Shown here piece by piece: positions 16,657 to 25,049 of a stretch of 63,678 nt of DNA. The notes beneath the pieces were generated by a model, which saw only the letters and a program-made list of their open reading frames with translations, was not told the DNA's origin and made no database searches. Source of the DNA: Rhizobiales bacterium 65-9 (GTDB lineage: Bacteria; Pseudomonadota; Alphaproteobacteria; Rhizobiales; Beijerinckiaceae); assembly GCA_001899525.1 (NCBI GenBank), contig MKVY01000032.1, positions 1 through 63,678 of the forward strand, in the 5' to 3' direction. Made by a program: the position numbers and the translations under genes. The first letter of the stretch is position 1; each line of letters begins with the position of its first letter.

Positions 16657-18324
16657 ATGACGACGAGAAAGTTGTATTCGCAGAAAAAGGCTTCGCAGCC
16701 GGCTAAGGCAACCGATGAAATCACCATGCTGGGCGTTGGACGTGCTACTCACGGCCGAGAACGGTTTATCAAGGTTCGGCTCGTTATCGATGGCAAGCCG
16801 AAGACCAGAATCTTGGAGCGGGCGAGCTTCGTGTGCAATCCGACCATCGTGGCGGAACGCGAACTGGGCCTCGTCGGTCGCGATGGCGTCAGCCTGATTC
16901 AGGGCATGTTTAAAGAGGCGCGTCTGCAAGAGCCTTCGTTCGACGTGGCTACCGTGCCCGGCTGGTGGGAAACGAGCTTCGTCAAGCCCACCGGTTACCC
17001 TGTTGGCCCGGCGATTCCGACGAGACTCCCACATGCGCACGAGGTTGCGTACAAGTACCGTTTGAAGGGATCCGCCAGCGATCAAGCCCGATTGAAGGCA
17101 CTGACCGTGGGCAATCACCTGATGATCGTGTGCTTTATCGTGGGTCTGATGGGACCGTGTATGGGCTGGCTTGACCAGGCGACTTTTATTCTTCAGCTCG
17201 CTTCGGAGAACCAGGTGGGTAAGAGCGTGATCGCTGCCATGGCTGGCTCGATCTGGGGCCGGGGCGAAGGCACCGAGCCGTTCTTCGAGAAGTGGATACT
17301 CACGGACAATGGCATGGAGCGCATTGCCGCTGCGCATTCCGGTACGTTGCTCGTTTTGGACGAGACGAGCCTCCAGCTCGATCGCAAGAATGCGGGCATG
17401 ATGCTCGCGACTATGGTGAGACTGGTACATGGTGAAGGTAAGCTTCGCTTCGACGATCAGGCTCGCAAGCGTTGGCGCGAAAGCATCATCAGCACGTCGA
17501 ATGCCCTCGTAGGCGAGATTTGCCTCAAGGCGGAGAACTTCGATCTTCTGCAGACGCTGACTGGTCGTCTCGTCGACGTCTTCTTGGAAGCGGACAAGGT
17601 CTTCTTGAATCTACACGGCCACAAACGCCCCGAGGATCTGTGTGCCGAGATTGCGGGTATAGTGCAACGCTCCTACGGCAAGATCGGTCAAGCCTGGCTC
17701 GAAGCGCTCGTCGCCGAAGAGCAGAAAGAGCCACTGGCCTCGCGTGATTATCTTAAGGCGCGTGTGAAGTACTATCGTAACGAGCAGACTCGTGGCCTAG
17801 GCCTGGACAACCGAACTGAAGGCATTCTGGCGAACATCTACGCCGTGGGCCGCCTTGCCAAGAAACTTGGCATCGTTTCTTGGTCGAAGGACGAGATTAT
17901 CGCCGCGTTGCATTGGCTCGAAGATCGTCATATCGAGGCGCGGAAGAAAACGGCGGAAGTTCAGGGAGCGCGTGTCCTATCGGTGGAGCGGAAGTTCGAT
18001 CTTCTCGCTGCCTATATCCGGGATCACAAGGCAGAGTTTGTTCGCGTCGATCCCGCCAAGGCGCTCCCAGCTTCGCACGACCACAAGACGTGTGCCGGCT
18101 ATCGTTGGGATGATGGCCTGATTATGCTGCCTATCGAGCGATTGAAGGACTTGTTCGGCAGCTTCGGCTACCAAGATATGCTCGCGGATGTACGTTACAA
18201 AACTGTGTTTAAGCGAGCTAAGGCGCGTCGATCGATGACTCGCCTCGTCGGCAAGGGCCAGCGAGAGAACGGCTTTGTTCTCGATCGGAAGGAGATGGCG
18301 CGATTGGCGACCAGCGCCGACTAA
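16657..18324 (+). CDS. DUF927-type ATPase, likely replicative helicase partner
   Basis: A 555-residue protein with the features of DUF927 helicase-like proteins: PGWWETSFVKPTG near residues 101-112, a Walker A variant SENQVGKS at 183-190, the following SIWG, Walker B LLVLDE at 231-236, and an arginine-containing segment RWRESIISTSNA near 270. The usual first Gly/Ala of Walker A is Ser. GGAG lies 8 bases upstream of the ATG. The C-terminal third (from about residue 390) has no recognised domain and may bind DNA. DUF927 proteins occur on plasmids and phages beside initiators, so it may unwind DNA for the HUH protein. Confidence 0.75.
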   Translation: MTTRKLYSQKKASQPAKATDEITMLGVGRATHGRERFIKVRLVIDGKPKTRILERASFVCNPTIVAERELGLVGRDGVSLIQGMFKEARLQEPSFDVATVPGWWETSFVKPTGYPVGPAIPTRLPHAHEVAYKYRLKGSASDQARLKALTVGNHLMIVCFIVGLMGPCMGWLDQATFILQLASENQVGKSVIAAMAGSIWGRGEGTEPFFEKWILTDNGMERIAAAHSGTLLVLDETSLQLDRKNAGMMLATMVRLVHGEGKLRFDDQARKRWRESIISTSNALVGEICLKAENFDLLQTLTGRLVDVFLEADKVFLNLHGHKRPEDLCAEIAGIVQRSYGKIGQAWLEALVAEEQKEPLASRDYLKARVKYYRNEQTRGLGLDNRTEGILANIYAVGRLAKKLGIVSWSKDEIIAALHWLEDRHIEARKKTAEVQGARVLSVERKFDLLAAYIRDHKAEFVRVDPAKALPASHDHKTCAGYRWDDGLIMLPIERLKDLFGSFGYQDMLADVRYKTVFKRAKARRSMTRLVGKGQRENGFVLDRKEMARLATSAD

Positions 18325-18389
18325 GTTGACCACGGCCCTCGTTATCCGAATCTGCCTACACGGCTAGGGCCTCTCGGGCTCGAAACCGC

Positions 18390-18420
18390 TGCGGCCACGC
18401 TCAATCTGAGCGTGGCCGCA
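18390..18420 (+). terminator. 14-bp perfect stem-loop after the DUF927 gene
   Basis: TGCGGCCACGCTCA, a 3-base loop ATC, then TGAGCGTGGCCGCA. It lies 65 bases after the stop codon at 18324. The stem is very strong, but no T-run follows on either strand, so it could be a processing or stabilising hairpin, or a factor-assisted terminator. It may also mark the end of the element. Confidence 0.5.
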
Positions 18421-18459
18421 CCTTTGGCTACATGCGATCGCTGGAGCCAACTAAATACG

Positions 18460-18660
18460 TTACGCCACTGTGACGGAACCTCCACGACCGCGGCCTCGGA
18501 GAATGCGCCCTTTCTCCAACAGAAGGCTATGGGCCTTCCAATAGCGGTCCTCTTTCCAATTGAGCTTTGCGCGTAAAAAGCCGTTCCCCACGCTACATTT
18601 GCAGCGCTTAAGGGTGGTTAAAAATACTTTCGCGTCGTCGTTCGTTGATGGACGAGCCAA
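18460..18660 (-). CDS. small winged-helix-like protein, 66 residues
   Basis: The segment SVGNGFLRAKLNWKEDRYWKAHSLLLEKGRI, followed by a Gly-Arg wing RGRGRGGSV, matches the winged-helix tail seen at the C-terminus of some restriction-modification or DNA-binding proteins. Only this domain is present (67 codons with stop), so it may be a stand-alone regulator or a fragment of a larger lost gene. It lies just outside the HUH/DUF927 pair, in the opposite direction. Confidence 0.45.
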   Translation of the reverse strand: MARPSTNDDAKVFLTTLKRCKCSVGNGFLRAKLNWKEDRYWKAHSLLLEKGRILRGRGRGGSVTVA

Positions 18661-18680
18661 AATGATCTCCCAATTTGGCT

Positions 18681-19025
18681 TTAACGATAGGTAATTGGAT
18701 GGCGAAAGCTTGATAATGGGTAAATGTAGAAGGAAGACGACGACATTAAGGCTCTCCGCCGTGCCAAGACTCTGTTCACACCTGTTTCGTGAATCGGGGC
18801 CAGTGCAGCATGGCCGAGAAGCGAGCCATTTAGAACAATTGAACTGATGAACCGACCTCCAGTGCCGAGCGTTCGTGCATAGCCGGTTGCGAAAGCACGG
18901 AATTCGCGGTTTCGCGATTGATTCAGAATCCGAATCGGAGCTAGCGCGCCGATTCGGATATCGAATTGGACGTGGGTCCTAAGATCGGCGACGTTCGTTG
19001 GTATGTTCGATGCGCCGAAGATCAC
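18681..19025 (-). CDS. hypothetical protein, 114 residues
   Basis: A reading frame with a coherent middle (RIGALAPIRILNQSRNREFRAF, then GYARTLGTGGRF) that does not look random, followed by a low-quality C-terminal part. No family is recognised. It ends 20 bases upstream of the winged-helix-like ORF and is divergent from the WGR gene. It may be a decayed gene. Confidence 0.25.
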   Translation of the reverse strand: MIFGASNIPTNVADLRTHVQFDIRIGALAPIRILNQSRNREFRAFATGYARTLGTGGRFISSIVLNGSLLGHAALAPIHETGVNRVLARRRALMSSSSFYIYPLSSFRHPITYR

Positions 19026-19059
19026 CGTCCATCTTCACCGAATAGAGCATAGCCTTAAT

Positions 19060-19254
19060 ATGGCGCGCTTCTATTCGATCTCCGTGCAGCCTTCATTGCT
19101 TGGCCCAAGTTCCGTGGTTCGGCAATGGGGGCGGATAGGAACCGTTGGGCGGTATCGGATTGATCTGTACGATACAGTGCAAGAGGCGGAAAACGCGTTA
19201 GCGATGCTTTTCCATCAGAAGCGCCGTCGTGGCTATTTGGAAGTCTGCGGTTAG
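19060..19254 (+). CDS. WGR domain protein, 64 residues
   Basis: A stand-alone WGR domain. The defining QWGRIGTVGRYRIDLYD is at residues about 22-38, and the terminal KRRRGYLEV is typical. WGR domains occur in PARPs and as single-domain proteins on rhizobial plasmids; a nucleic-acid-binding role is presumed. The ATG at 19060 begins the domain (MARFYSISVQPS); an upstream in-frame start at 19003 has no family support. Confidence 0.75.
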   Translation: MARFYSISVQPSLLGPSSVVRQWGRIGTVGRYRIDLYDTVQEAENALAMLFHQKRRRGYLEVCG

Positions 19255-20145
19255 TTTATCTCGACGTTATCGCGAAGAGCCACGAAACGAGGAAGCCGAA
19301 CATAAACAGTGTGCGAGTGTGACGTGGGTCGCTTTGTGGAGGGCAAAATGACATTGCGGCGGATCGGGAGGGCCGATTGCAGTTAGATCGCACTAATGAG
19401 TACGTTTGTCGGATTCTTAACTATCGGCGATTGGAACGAGATTTTGTGCACGCAGGCATGGTCAAATTAGCCGACCGTAGAGCGAGCGTGTGTCGACATG
19501 GCCGTCGGCATGGATGAGGAAATTCAAGAGTAGGGGATTGCTCATGGAAAACTCCCCAGACTTATTTTGACTAAAGAATGATCGAGCGTGCGATTGACAA
19601 ATCGGCAAAGAATTCGGCGCTGGTTGCCTACGTGCGAAAGTCGGCTGCGACGCGCTACCTTGGGGGCCCGCTCGCCAACGAGGTCACCTGTCGTCTCCGC
19701 AACGTTCGATCCGAATGCGATCGGCTTTGTGGAGGCTAATTGCGTGAGAGGGTGATGCTCGAAACCTAAGTGTGCCCGGCTGAGCAGTTTACACGGGCGA
19801 GGGTTGGGCCCCCGATGCCTTGCGGCCGACATGATCCTGAATGCTTCCGAGGAGACGGTTCGTAGGCGTCTTGTTGCTCTCGCACTTCCAGCAGCGGCAT
19901 CGGTTCGCACCTTGGTGACATTCAGTGTCGCGTGCCAAGTCTATGAGACGATCGGGCGAAGGTGATGAATCTTCGGGCGAAATCGACATGCACCTGGGTA
20001 TCTCCAAGGCGACGTTTTCCGGTTCAGGAATCGCGTTGCCGGTAGCATGGCCATTTGGATGAACCGTTGTGGCAAAGATATGTTTTGAGGACGCAGAAAT
20101 AGCGCGTCCTCATCGTTGGACATCAGAAGACGTCGAGAGGTGATG
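19255..20145. other. gene-poor stretch, probably decayed
   Basis: I see no intact gene. Plus-strand translation around 19580-19740 and 19830-19960 gives short protein-like pieces, including a helix-turn-helix-like ASEETVRRRLVAL, broken by stops and frame changes. They may be the remains of a regulator. A copy of the dispersed 24-bp repeat lies at 19399-19422. Confidence 0.35.
19399..19422 (+). repeat. dispersed 24-bp repeat, copy B
   Basis: It has the form AGTACGTTTGTC-GG-ATTCTTAACT. It matches the copies at 234-257 and 43284-43307 except at the two central variable bases and at position 4 of copy A. It lies in decayed DNA. Confidence 0.5.
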
Positions 20146-21120
20146 TCATTGCTGCAAATTTCCCGCCTTGATGACCGCTGACCATTTCTCCATTTCGCCA
20201 CGCCAGAAGGTTTCGGCCTGTGTTGCGTTCATCAGCATCGGATCGAGTCCTTGCTCGCTGATCGCTTTCGCAAAAGTTGGCTTTGAAACAATCGACTGAA
20301 GCGTTTTGTCTAATAGCGCGACAACTTCTGGTGGTGTGCCTTTGGGCGCCATCAATCCGAACCATGATAGCACTTCGACGCCTTTCACTCCGCTTTCCGC
20401 GAGTGTTGGGACTTCAGGCAATGGCTGGAAACGCTTGGGACCCGCAACCGCAAAGGCCCGAATTTTCCCTTCCTTCACGTTCGCGACATGTATCGACGCA
20501 GTGTCGAACATCATGTCCGTCTCACCCGATAGGAGTGCATTCATGGCCTCCGGTTGTCCTCGGTAGGCGATGTGCGTCAGTTGAACGCCTGTGCGCTGTT
20601 TGAAAAGTTCAGCCGTGAGATGGATTGTGGTTCCAAGCCCGTTGGAGCCGACGTTATATTTTCCAGGGTTCGCTTTCGCGTCTGCGAACAGTTCAGCAAA
20701 GGACTGGGCTTTCACCTTTGGGCTGACGATGAGCATATTTGGCGTTCCGCCGAAGACTGCGATCGGGATCAGGTCGCGCGGATTGTACGACGGCGCCTTC
20801 TGCAAAGTCGCAGTTATGGTCGAGAACGCCCCGAGTATGGCCAACGTGTAACCGTCTGGCGCTGCTTTGGAGAGTTGCTCGGTGCCGAGATAGCCTCCAC
20901 CACCGCCGCGATTTTCGACAATGAAGCTTTGCTTCAACGCGTCTTGAAGTTGCGGTGCGACGATCCGCGCGACGATGTCGACCATGCCGCCGGGCGGGGC
21001 GGGCGCAATTACGCGAATGAGCTTGCTTGGGTAGGACTGAGCTTCGGCCAGTCCGTGCGCGCTGAGAGAGCTAAGAGTGATAGTGGCCGAGCCGAGTATT
21101 ATTCTTCGACGGTCTAACAT
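20146..21120 (-). CDS. tripartite tricarboxylate transporter-type substrate-binding protein (TctC/Bug family)
   Basis: A 324-residue periplasmic binding protein. It starts MLDRRRIILGS (possible Tat-type signal), then mature YPSKLIRVIAPAPPGGMVDIVAR, IVENRGGGGGYLGTEQLSKAAPDGYTL and the EVPTLAESGV segment, all typical of the Bug family. The ATG at 21120 has GGGAGG upstream; an ATG 12 bases earlier lacks it. No TctA or TctB membrane subunit is in the window, as is common for orphan Bug proteins. It is divergent from the ribose-type ABC operon; 364 bp of intergenic DNA probably holds both promoters. Confidence 0.9.
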   Translation of the reverse strand: MLDRRRIILGSATITLSSLSAHGLAEAQSYPSKLIRVIAPAPPGGMVDIVARIVAPQLQDALKQSFIVENRGGGGGYLGTEQLSKAAPDGYTLAILGAFSTITATLQKAPSYNPRDLIPIAVFGGTPNMLIVSPKVKAQSFAELFADAKANPGKYNVGSNGLGTTIHLTAELFKQRTGVQLTHIAYRGQPEAMNALLSGETDMMFDTASIHVANVKEGKIRAFAVAGPKRFQPLPEVPTLAESGVKGVEVLSWFGLMAPKGTPPEVVALLDKTLQSIVSKPTFAKAISEQGLDPMLMNATQAETFWRGEMEKWSAVIKAGNLQQ

Positions 21121-21484
21121 CAGTCCTCCCATGGCATTTCTTATCGGACTAGGCCAACGGTGCCGATCCGGTGATTGGTAAAATGTTGGATTGAGGCAAC
21201 TACGTCAATTCTCCTCGCGCTTGCCCAGCCAAGGCCAGCTGTGGCGAGATCAAATTGGGCAAAGTTGGGCATGCAATGCATTGTCTGGAGATGCGAAGGC
21301 AGACGTAGAAGCCGAAGGGAAGTGCGCGCACGCGTTCGCTAATCGGAGATAGAAGAGGTACTGGAGCGTCAAAATAATACATAGGCAAATGGCTATGAAA
21401 TATCATTTAACTATATATTAGACGCTACTCCCTTCAAGATTCTAACCAAACAGGACGCGAGGTTCGCGTTTGTGGGAGGGGACC

Positions 21485-22534
21485 ATGATCTTGAGGTGGA
21501 CGGCGCTAGCCGTTGCCAGCGCGATTGCTATGGCAGGCGTGGCCGCGGCGCAGGATACCAAGTCGGTTGTCGAGGCAGCTCGGGAGGCGAAGACAATCTG
21601 GCCGGGCCCGGTTGCGCCCGTGAAAACCGAGCCTGGCAAAAACATCTTTGTCATCACATGTGCATCACAGGGCATCGGCTGCGTCCGGGCGGCGAATGGT
21701 GTTGTCGAGGCAGGCCAGGTGCTCGGTTGGCGCATTCGCGTGATCGACGGCCGTGGCGATCCGGCAGCTTGGAACGCTGGCATCCTGTCGGCTGTTACGG
21801 CGAAGGCAGATGGTATCGTGCTGGCGGCGGTTCCGCCGATGCTGGTTGGCGATGCGCTTGCCCAGGCTAAGTCGGCGGGCATCGCCGTGGTGTCAGTTTT
21901 CAATCCGAAGCCGCAACAGACGGACAGCGTCTTCGCCTATGTGCGTCCCGACCACGTGGCGCAGGGCAAGCTCGCGGCCGACTGGGTCGCGGTCACGTCC
22001 GGCGGTACGGCCAAAGTCATTCTCGTTGAAGATCCGATTTTTCCGGAACTCGTGCAGCGCGGCGTTGGCTTTAGGCAGGGCATCGCGAATTGCAGCGGGT
22101 GCAAGATCGTCGAGTCAGTGGAGTCGACGCTGGCAACTATGGCGCAGCGCCTTCCTGGCGCGGTCGCGGCGGCGCTGACTCGGAATCCGGATGCCAACTA
22201 TGTCGTTGCGCCTTTCGATTCGAACGGTTTCTTCGCCAATGAAGGCGTTCGCCAGGCCGGTCGCACGGGCAAGGTCCGGGTCGGGTCTTACGAAGGAGAT
22301 CCTCAGACCGTCGCGGCGATCCGTGGCGGCGACTACGCCATGACCGTGGCCGATCCGGCCGAATGGATGGGCTGGCAGGCGACCGACGAACTGGCTCGGG
22401 CCTTTGCTGGCGCCGCGCCAGCCAATATCACCGTCGTCGATCGCCTCATCGACCAAGGCAATGCGCCTTCCACCGAGGGGTGGCTGGGCGACGTCGACTA
22501 CAAGGCGCAGTTCAGGAAGCTCTGGGGCAAGTGA
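21485..22534 (+). CDS. sugar-type ABC transporter substrate-binding protein (RbsB/Peripla_BP_4 family)
   Basis: A 349-residue periplasmic binding protein with a Sec signal peptide (MILRWTALAVASAIAMAG, cleavage after AAAQ). The fold is recognisable from NIFVITCASQGIGCVRAANGVVEAG, the KADGIVLAAVPP strand and DYAMTVADPAEWMGWQA near the end. The start at 21485 has GGGAGGGG just upstream. It is first in an operon with RbsA-like and RbsC-like proteins and with hydantoinase-type enzymes, so the ligand may not be a sugar. Confidence 0.88.
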   Translation: MILRWTALAVASAIAMAGVAAAQDTKSVVEAAREAKTIWPGPVAPVKTEPGKNIFVITCASQGIGCVRAANGVVEAGQVLGWRIRVIDGRGDPAAWNAGILSAVTAKADGIVLAAVPPMLVGDALAQAKSAGIAVVSVFNPKPQQTDSVFAYVRPDHVAQGKLAADWVAVTSGGTAKVILVEDPIFPELVQRGVGFRQGIANCSGCKIVESVESTLATMAQRLPGAVAAALTRNPDANYVVAPFDSNGFFANEGVRQAGRTGKVRVGSYEGDPQTVAAIRGGDYAMTVADPAEWMGWQATDELARAFAGAAPANITVVDRLIDQGNAPSTEGWLGDVDYKAQFRKLWGK

Positions 22535-22535
22535 G

Positions 22536-24065
22536 ATGGTAGCCCCGGTTCTGACGATCCGTGGAGCGACCAAAGCCTTCGGAGGCGCGGTCGCTTTGCG
22601 GGGCGCCGATCTGACGGTCGGCGAGAGCGAGATTCATGCCCTGCTTGGCGAGAATGGCGCGGGCAAGTCGACGCTGATCAAGCTGCTAGCCGCCGTCCAC
22701 GAGCGGGATGGCGGAGCTTTCGAGGTCTCGGGTAAGCCATTGCCGCCGGGTTTCAGTCCGCGCGATGTCGCAGAAGCGGGAGTTCGCTTCGTGCATCAAG
22801 ATTTCGGTTTGATCGACACGATGAGCGTTATGGAGAACATGGCGCTGGTCGGCGGATTTGTCCGGCGCAAGGGCTTCATCGATCATCGCGCGTCCGCCGC
22901 GTGGGCCGCGCAGCAGCTTGAGCGACTCGGCCTCGCTGTCGATCCGACGATCCTGGTTGGCAATCTGTCGACCGCCGAGAAAGCCATCGTCGCCCTGGCG
23001 CGGGCAATGGAAGGCGAGGCGAAACTGATCGTCCTCGACGAGGTTACCGCGGCACTGCCGAGCCCAGATGTGGCGCGTGTCCATGCAGCCATCCGCGCGG
23101 CTCGCGGGCGGGGCGTTTCCTTCATCTATGTCTCGCATCGCCTGGAAGAGGTATTTCAGCTCTGCGACAGGCTCACTGTTCTGCGCGACGGCTGTAATGT
23201 CGCGACCACCGATGTCAGCTCGGTCGATCTCGAACAGGTGGTCGCCTGGATCGCGGGCCGCGTCATTCACTTGGAGCGGGCGGCGCGTCCATCCTCTACC
23301 GGCACCGTTCGTCTCGCTGTTTCGGGGCTGGCCGAGGATGAAGTCGATGAGCCCGCGACATTCTCCGTTGCCGCGGGCGAGATTTTGGGTGTCACGGGCA
23401 TTATCGGTTCCGGCTACGATAGCATTTGCGAAATGGTCGCGGGAATTCGACAGTCGCGTTCCGGTACGGTTGTAATCGACGGTGCCGTGCTACGCGCGGG
23501 CAGCACGGCCGCAAGCCGCACGGCTGGCCTTGAGATTGTTCTTGGCGACCGCACGCGGGCGGCCTTCGCTGAGCGCAATGTGCGCGAGAACCTATTCGCC
23601 GACTGCTTGTTCCATAGCGGCAGATGGCCGGACCTCGGCGGCGAGAAGAGCAGGGTGAAGGAGCTGATCGCCGCTTTCGACGTACGCCCGAAACACTGCG
23701 CGGAACTGCCGATCCAATCCCTGTCGGGGGGCAATCAGCAGAAGATTCTCTTCGCGCGCGCGCTCATGGCCAAACCGAAGATGTTGGTTCTGATCGATCC
23801 GACGGCCGGCGTGGATGTCGGTGCGCGCGCCGAATTGCATGACCTGCTGCATCAGGCGGCGGCGCAGGGGACCGCCATTTTATTCGCGTCGAGCGACTTT
23901 GAAGAAATAGGGGCCGTCGCCGATCGCGTCTTGATTGTCCGTGACAGAAGGATTTCGGCTGGGGTGGTGGGGGAGGAGATGACATGGAATCGGCTGTTCA
24001 TGGAGGCGCATCGCGGATCGACGACGGTGCTATCGTTGGACGCACCCGAGCGATGGGCGCCGTGA
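22536..24065 (+). CDS. sugar-type ABC transporter double ATPase (RbsA/MglA family)
   Basis: A 509-residue protein with two ATPase domains. The N-terminal one has Walker A GENGAGKST, Walker B LIVLDEVTAALP and the switch region YVSHRLEEVF. Its signature is unusual: NLSTAEKAIVALARAM instead of LSxGxxQ. The C-terminal domain has a degenerate Walker A (TGIIGSGYDS), signature SLSGGNQQKILFARAL and LVLIDPTAGVDVGA with Asp replaced at the usual Glu-containing site, as in many RbsA proteins. It begins 1 base after the binding-protein stop. Confidence 0.9.
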   Translation: MVAPVLTIRGATKAFGGAVALRGADLTVGESEIHALLGENGAGKSTLIKLLAAVHERDGGAFEVSGKPLPPGFSPRDVAEAGVRFVHQDFGLIDTMSVMENMALVGGFVRRKGFIDHRASAAWAAQQLERLGLAVDPTILVGNLSTAEKAIVALARAMEGEAKLIVLDEVTAALPSPDVARVHAAIRAARGRGVSFIYVSHRLEEVFQLCDRLTVLRDGCNVATTDVSSVDLEQVVAWIAGRVIHLERAARPSSTGTVRLAVSGLAEDEVDEPATFSVAAGEILGVTGIIGSGYDSICEMVAGIRQSRSGTVVIDGAVLRAGSTAASRTAGLEIVLGDRTRAAFAERNVRENLFADCLFHSGRWPDLGGEKSRVKELIAAFDVRPKHCAELPIQSLSGGNQQKILFARALMAKPKMLVLIDPTAGVDVGARAELHDLLHQAAAQGTAILFASSDFEEIGAVADRVLIVRDRRISAGVVGEEMTWNRLFMEAHRGSTTVLSLDAPERWAP

Positions 24066-25033
24066 GCGCGGTGGAGCCTCTGTCGATTGGCCGTGTTCTG
24101 TGGGCGAATTCACTCGTCCTTATGCTTGTGTCAGTCATTGCGCTGTTTTCGATCCTCCTGCCAGATAGCTATTTCTCGCTGGCGAACGCGCAGATGATCT
24201 CATCGACCAATGCGGTGCTGGCGCTGTTAGCACTCGCAGCGGTGATCCCGCTGGTCAGCGGCCAGTTCGACATGTCGATCGGCTTTACGTTGGCGCTGTC
24301 GCAATCGATCTGCGCAGGTCTGATCATCCATAGCGGTGTTCCGCCTCTGATCGCCGGGGCGGTGGTTCTGCTGATTGGCATGGTGATCGGCCTCGTCAAT
24401 GGGCTTCTGGTCGCGCGCGCCGGCCTCAATGCTTTCATCACCACCCTGGCGACGGGTATTGTCGTTCAGGGGTTTGCCCAGCTCTATACGGGCGGTGCCT
24501 CTGTTTTCGGACGCATGCCGCCGTTGTTTCTCGCTTGGGGGCGAGATCGTCTTCTCGGCGTGCCTTTGCCGTTGATCTACGTTCTTGTGGTGTCGACGGC
24601 GATGTGGGCCATTCTACGTTACACCGATTGGGGCCGTCGCTGCTATGCGATCGGCGGGAATGCGAAAGCCGCGCGGCTGATCGGAATTCCGGTCGAGCGG
24701 ATGACCGTGCAGGTGTTCGTGGCCTCCGGCGCGCTCGCGGCGCTGGCTGGCATCCTGTCGACGAGTATCCTCGGCTCGGCCAACCCCAACATTGGACTCA
24801 ACTATCTCTTGCCGGCCTTCGCGGCAGTGTTTCTGGGTGCCGCTCCGACGGGTCCGGGCCGGTTCAATGCCTGGGGAACGGTCGTCGCGGTCTACGCGCT
24901 GGCTGCGGGGATCGGTGGGCTACAGCAGCTCGGTGCGGCTTTCTATGTCGAACAGTTCTTCAACGGCGGCGCGCTTCTGCTGGCGGTTGCGCTTGCCCGC
25001 TGGATGGCGGTCCGCGCGGCTGCCACTCGATAA
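23984..25033 (+). CDS. sugar-type ABC transporter permease (RbsC family)
   Basis: A 349-residue inner-membrane permease. VSGQFDMSIGFTLALS (RbsC-type SGGIDLSVG motif), GLVNGLLVARAGLNAFITTLATG, and the family loop GRRCYAIGGNAKAARLIGIPV are all present. The ATG at 23984 has a strong GGGAGGAG site and overlaps the ATPase gene by 82 bases. An ATG at 24053 would shorten the overlap but has no ribosome-binding site. It completes the importer with the two preceding genes. Confidence 0.88.
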   Translation: MESAVHGGASRIDDGAIVGRTRAMGAVSAVEPLSIGRVLWANSLVLMLVSVIALFSILLPDSYFSLANAQMISSTNAVLALLALAAVIPLVSGQFDMSIGFTLALSQSICAGLIIHSGVPPLIAGAVVLLIGMVIGLVNGLLVARAGLNAFITTLATGIVVQGFAQLYTGGASVFGRMPPLFLAWGRDRLLGVPLPLIYVLVVSTAMWAILRYTDWGRRCYAIGGNAKAARLIGIPVERMTVQVFVASGALAALAGILSTSILGSANPNIGLNYLLPAFAAVFLGAAPTGPGRFNAWGTVVAVYALAAGIGGLQQLGAAFYVEQFFNGGALLLAVALARWMAVRAAATR

Positions 25034-25049
25034 ATCATTTGGAGGGACC

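Noticed and set aside
16588-17430. 280-residue minus-strand frame over the DUF927 gene
   Set aside because: It is antisense to a gene with Walker motifs; its composition is that of a shadow.
9062-18700. tRNA gene or direct-repeat attachment sites at the ends of the putative element
   Set aside because: By eye I found no tRNA and no direct repeat longer than about 11 bp at both sides. Exact element borders therefore remain undefined.
19542-19910. 122-residue minus-strand frame
   Set aside because: It is Arg-rich and without motifs; the opposite strand shows pieces of a decayed gene.
24792-25049. upstream extension of the HyuA-like gene
   Set aside because: It would overlap the permease gene by 240 bases; the ATG at 25050 has a strong GGAGGG site and begins the conserved FIGVDIGGTFTD motif.
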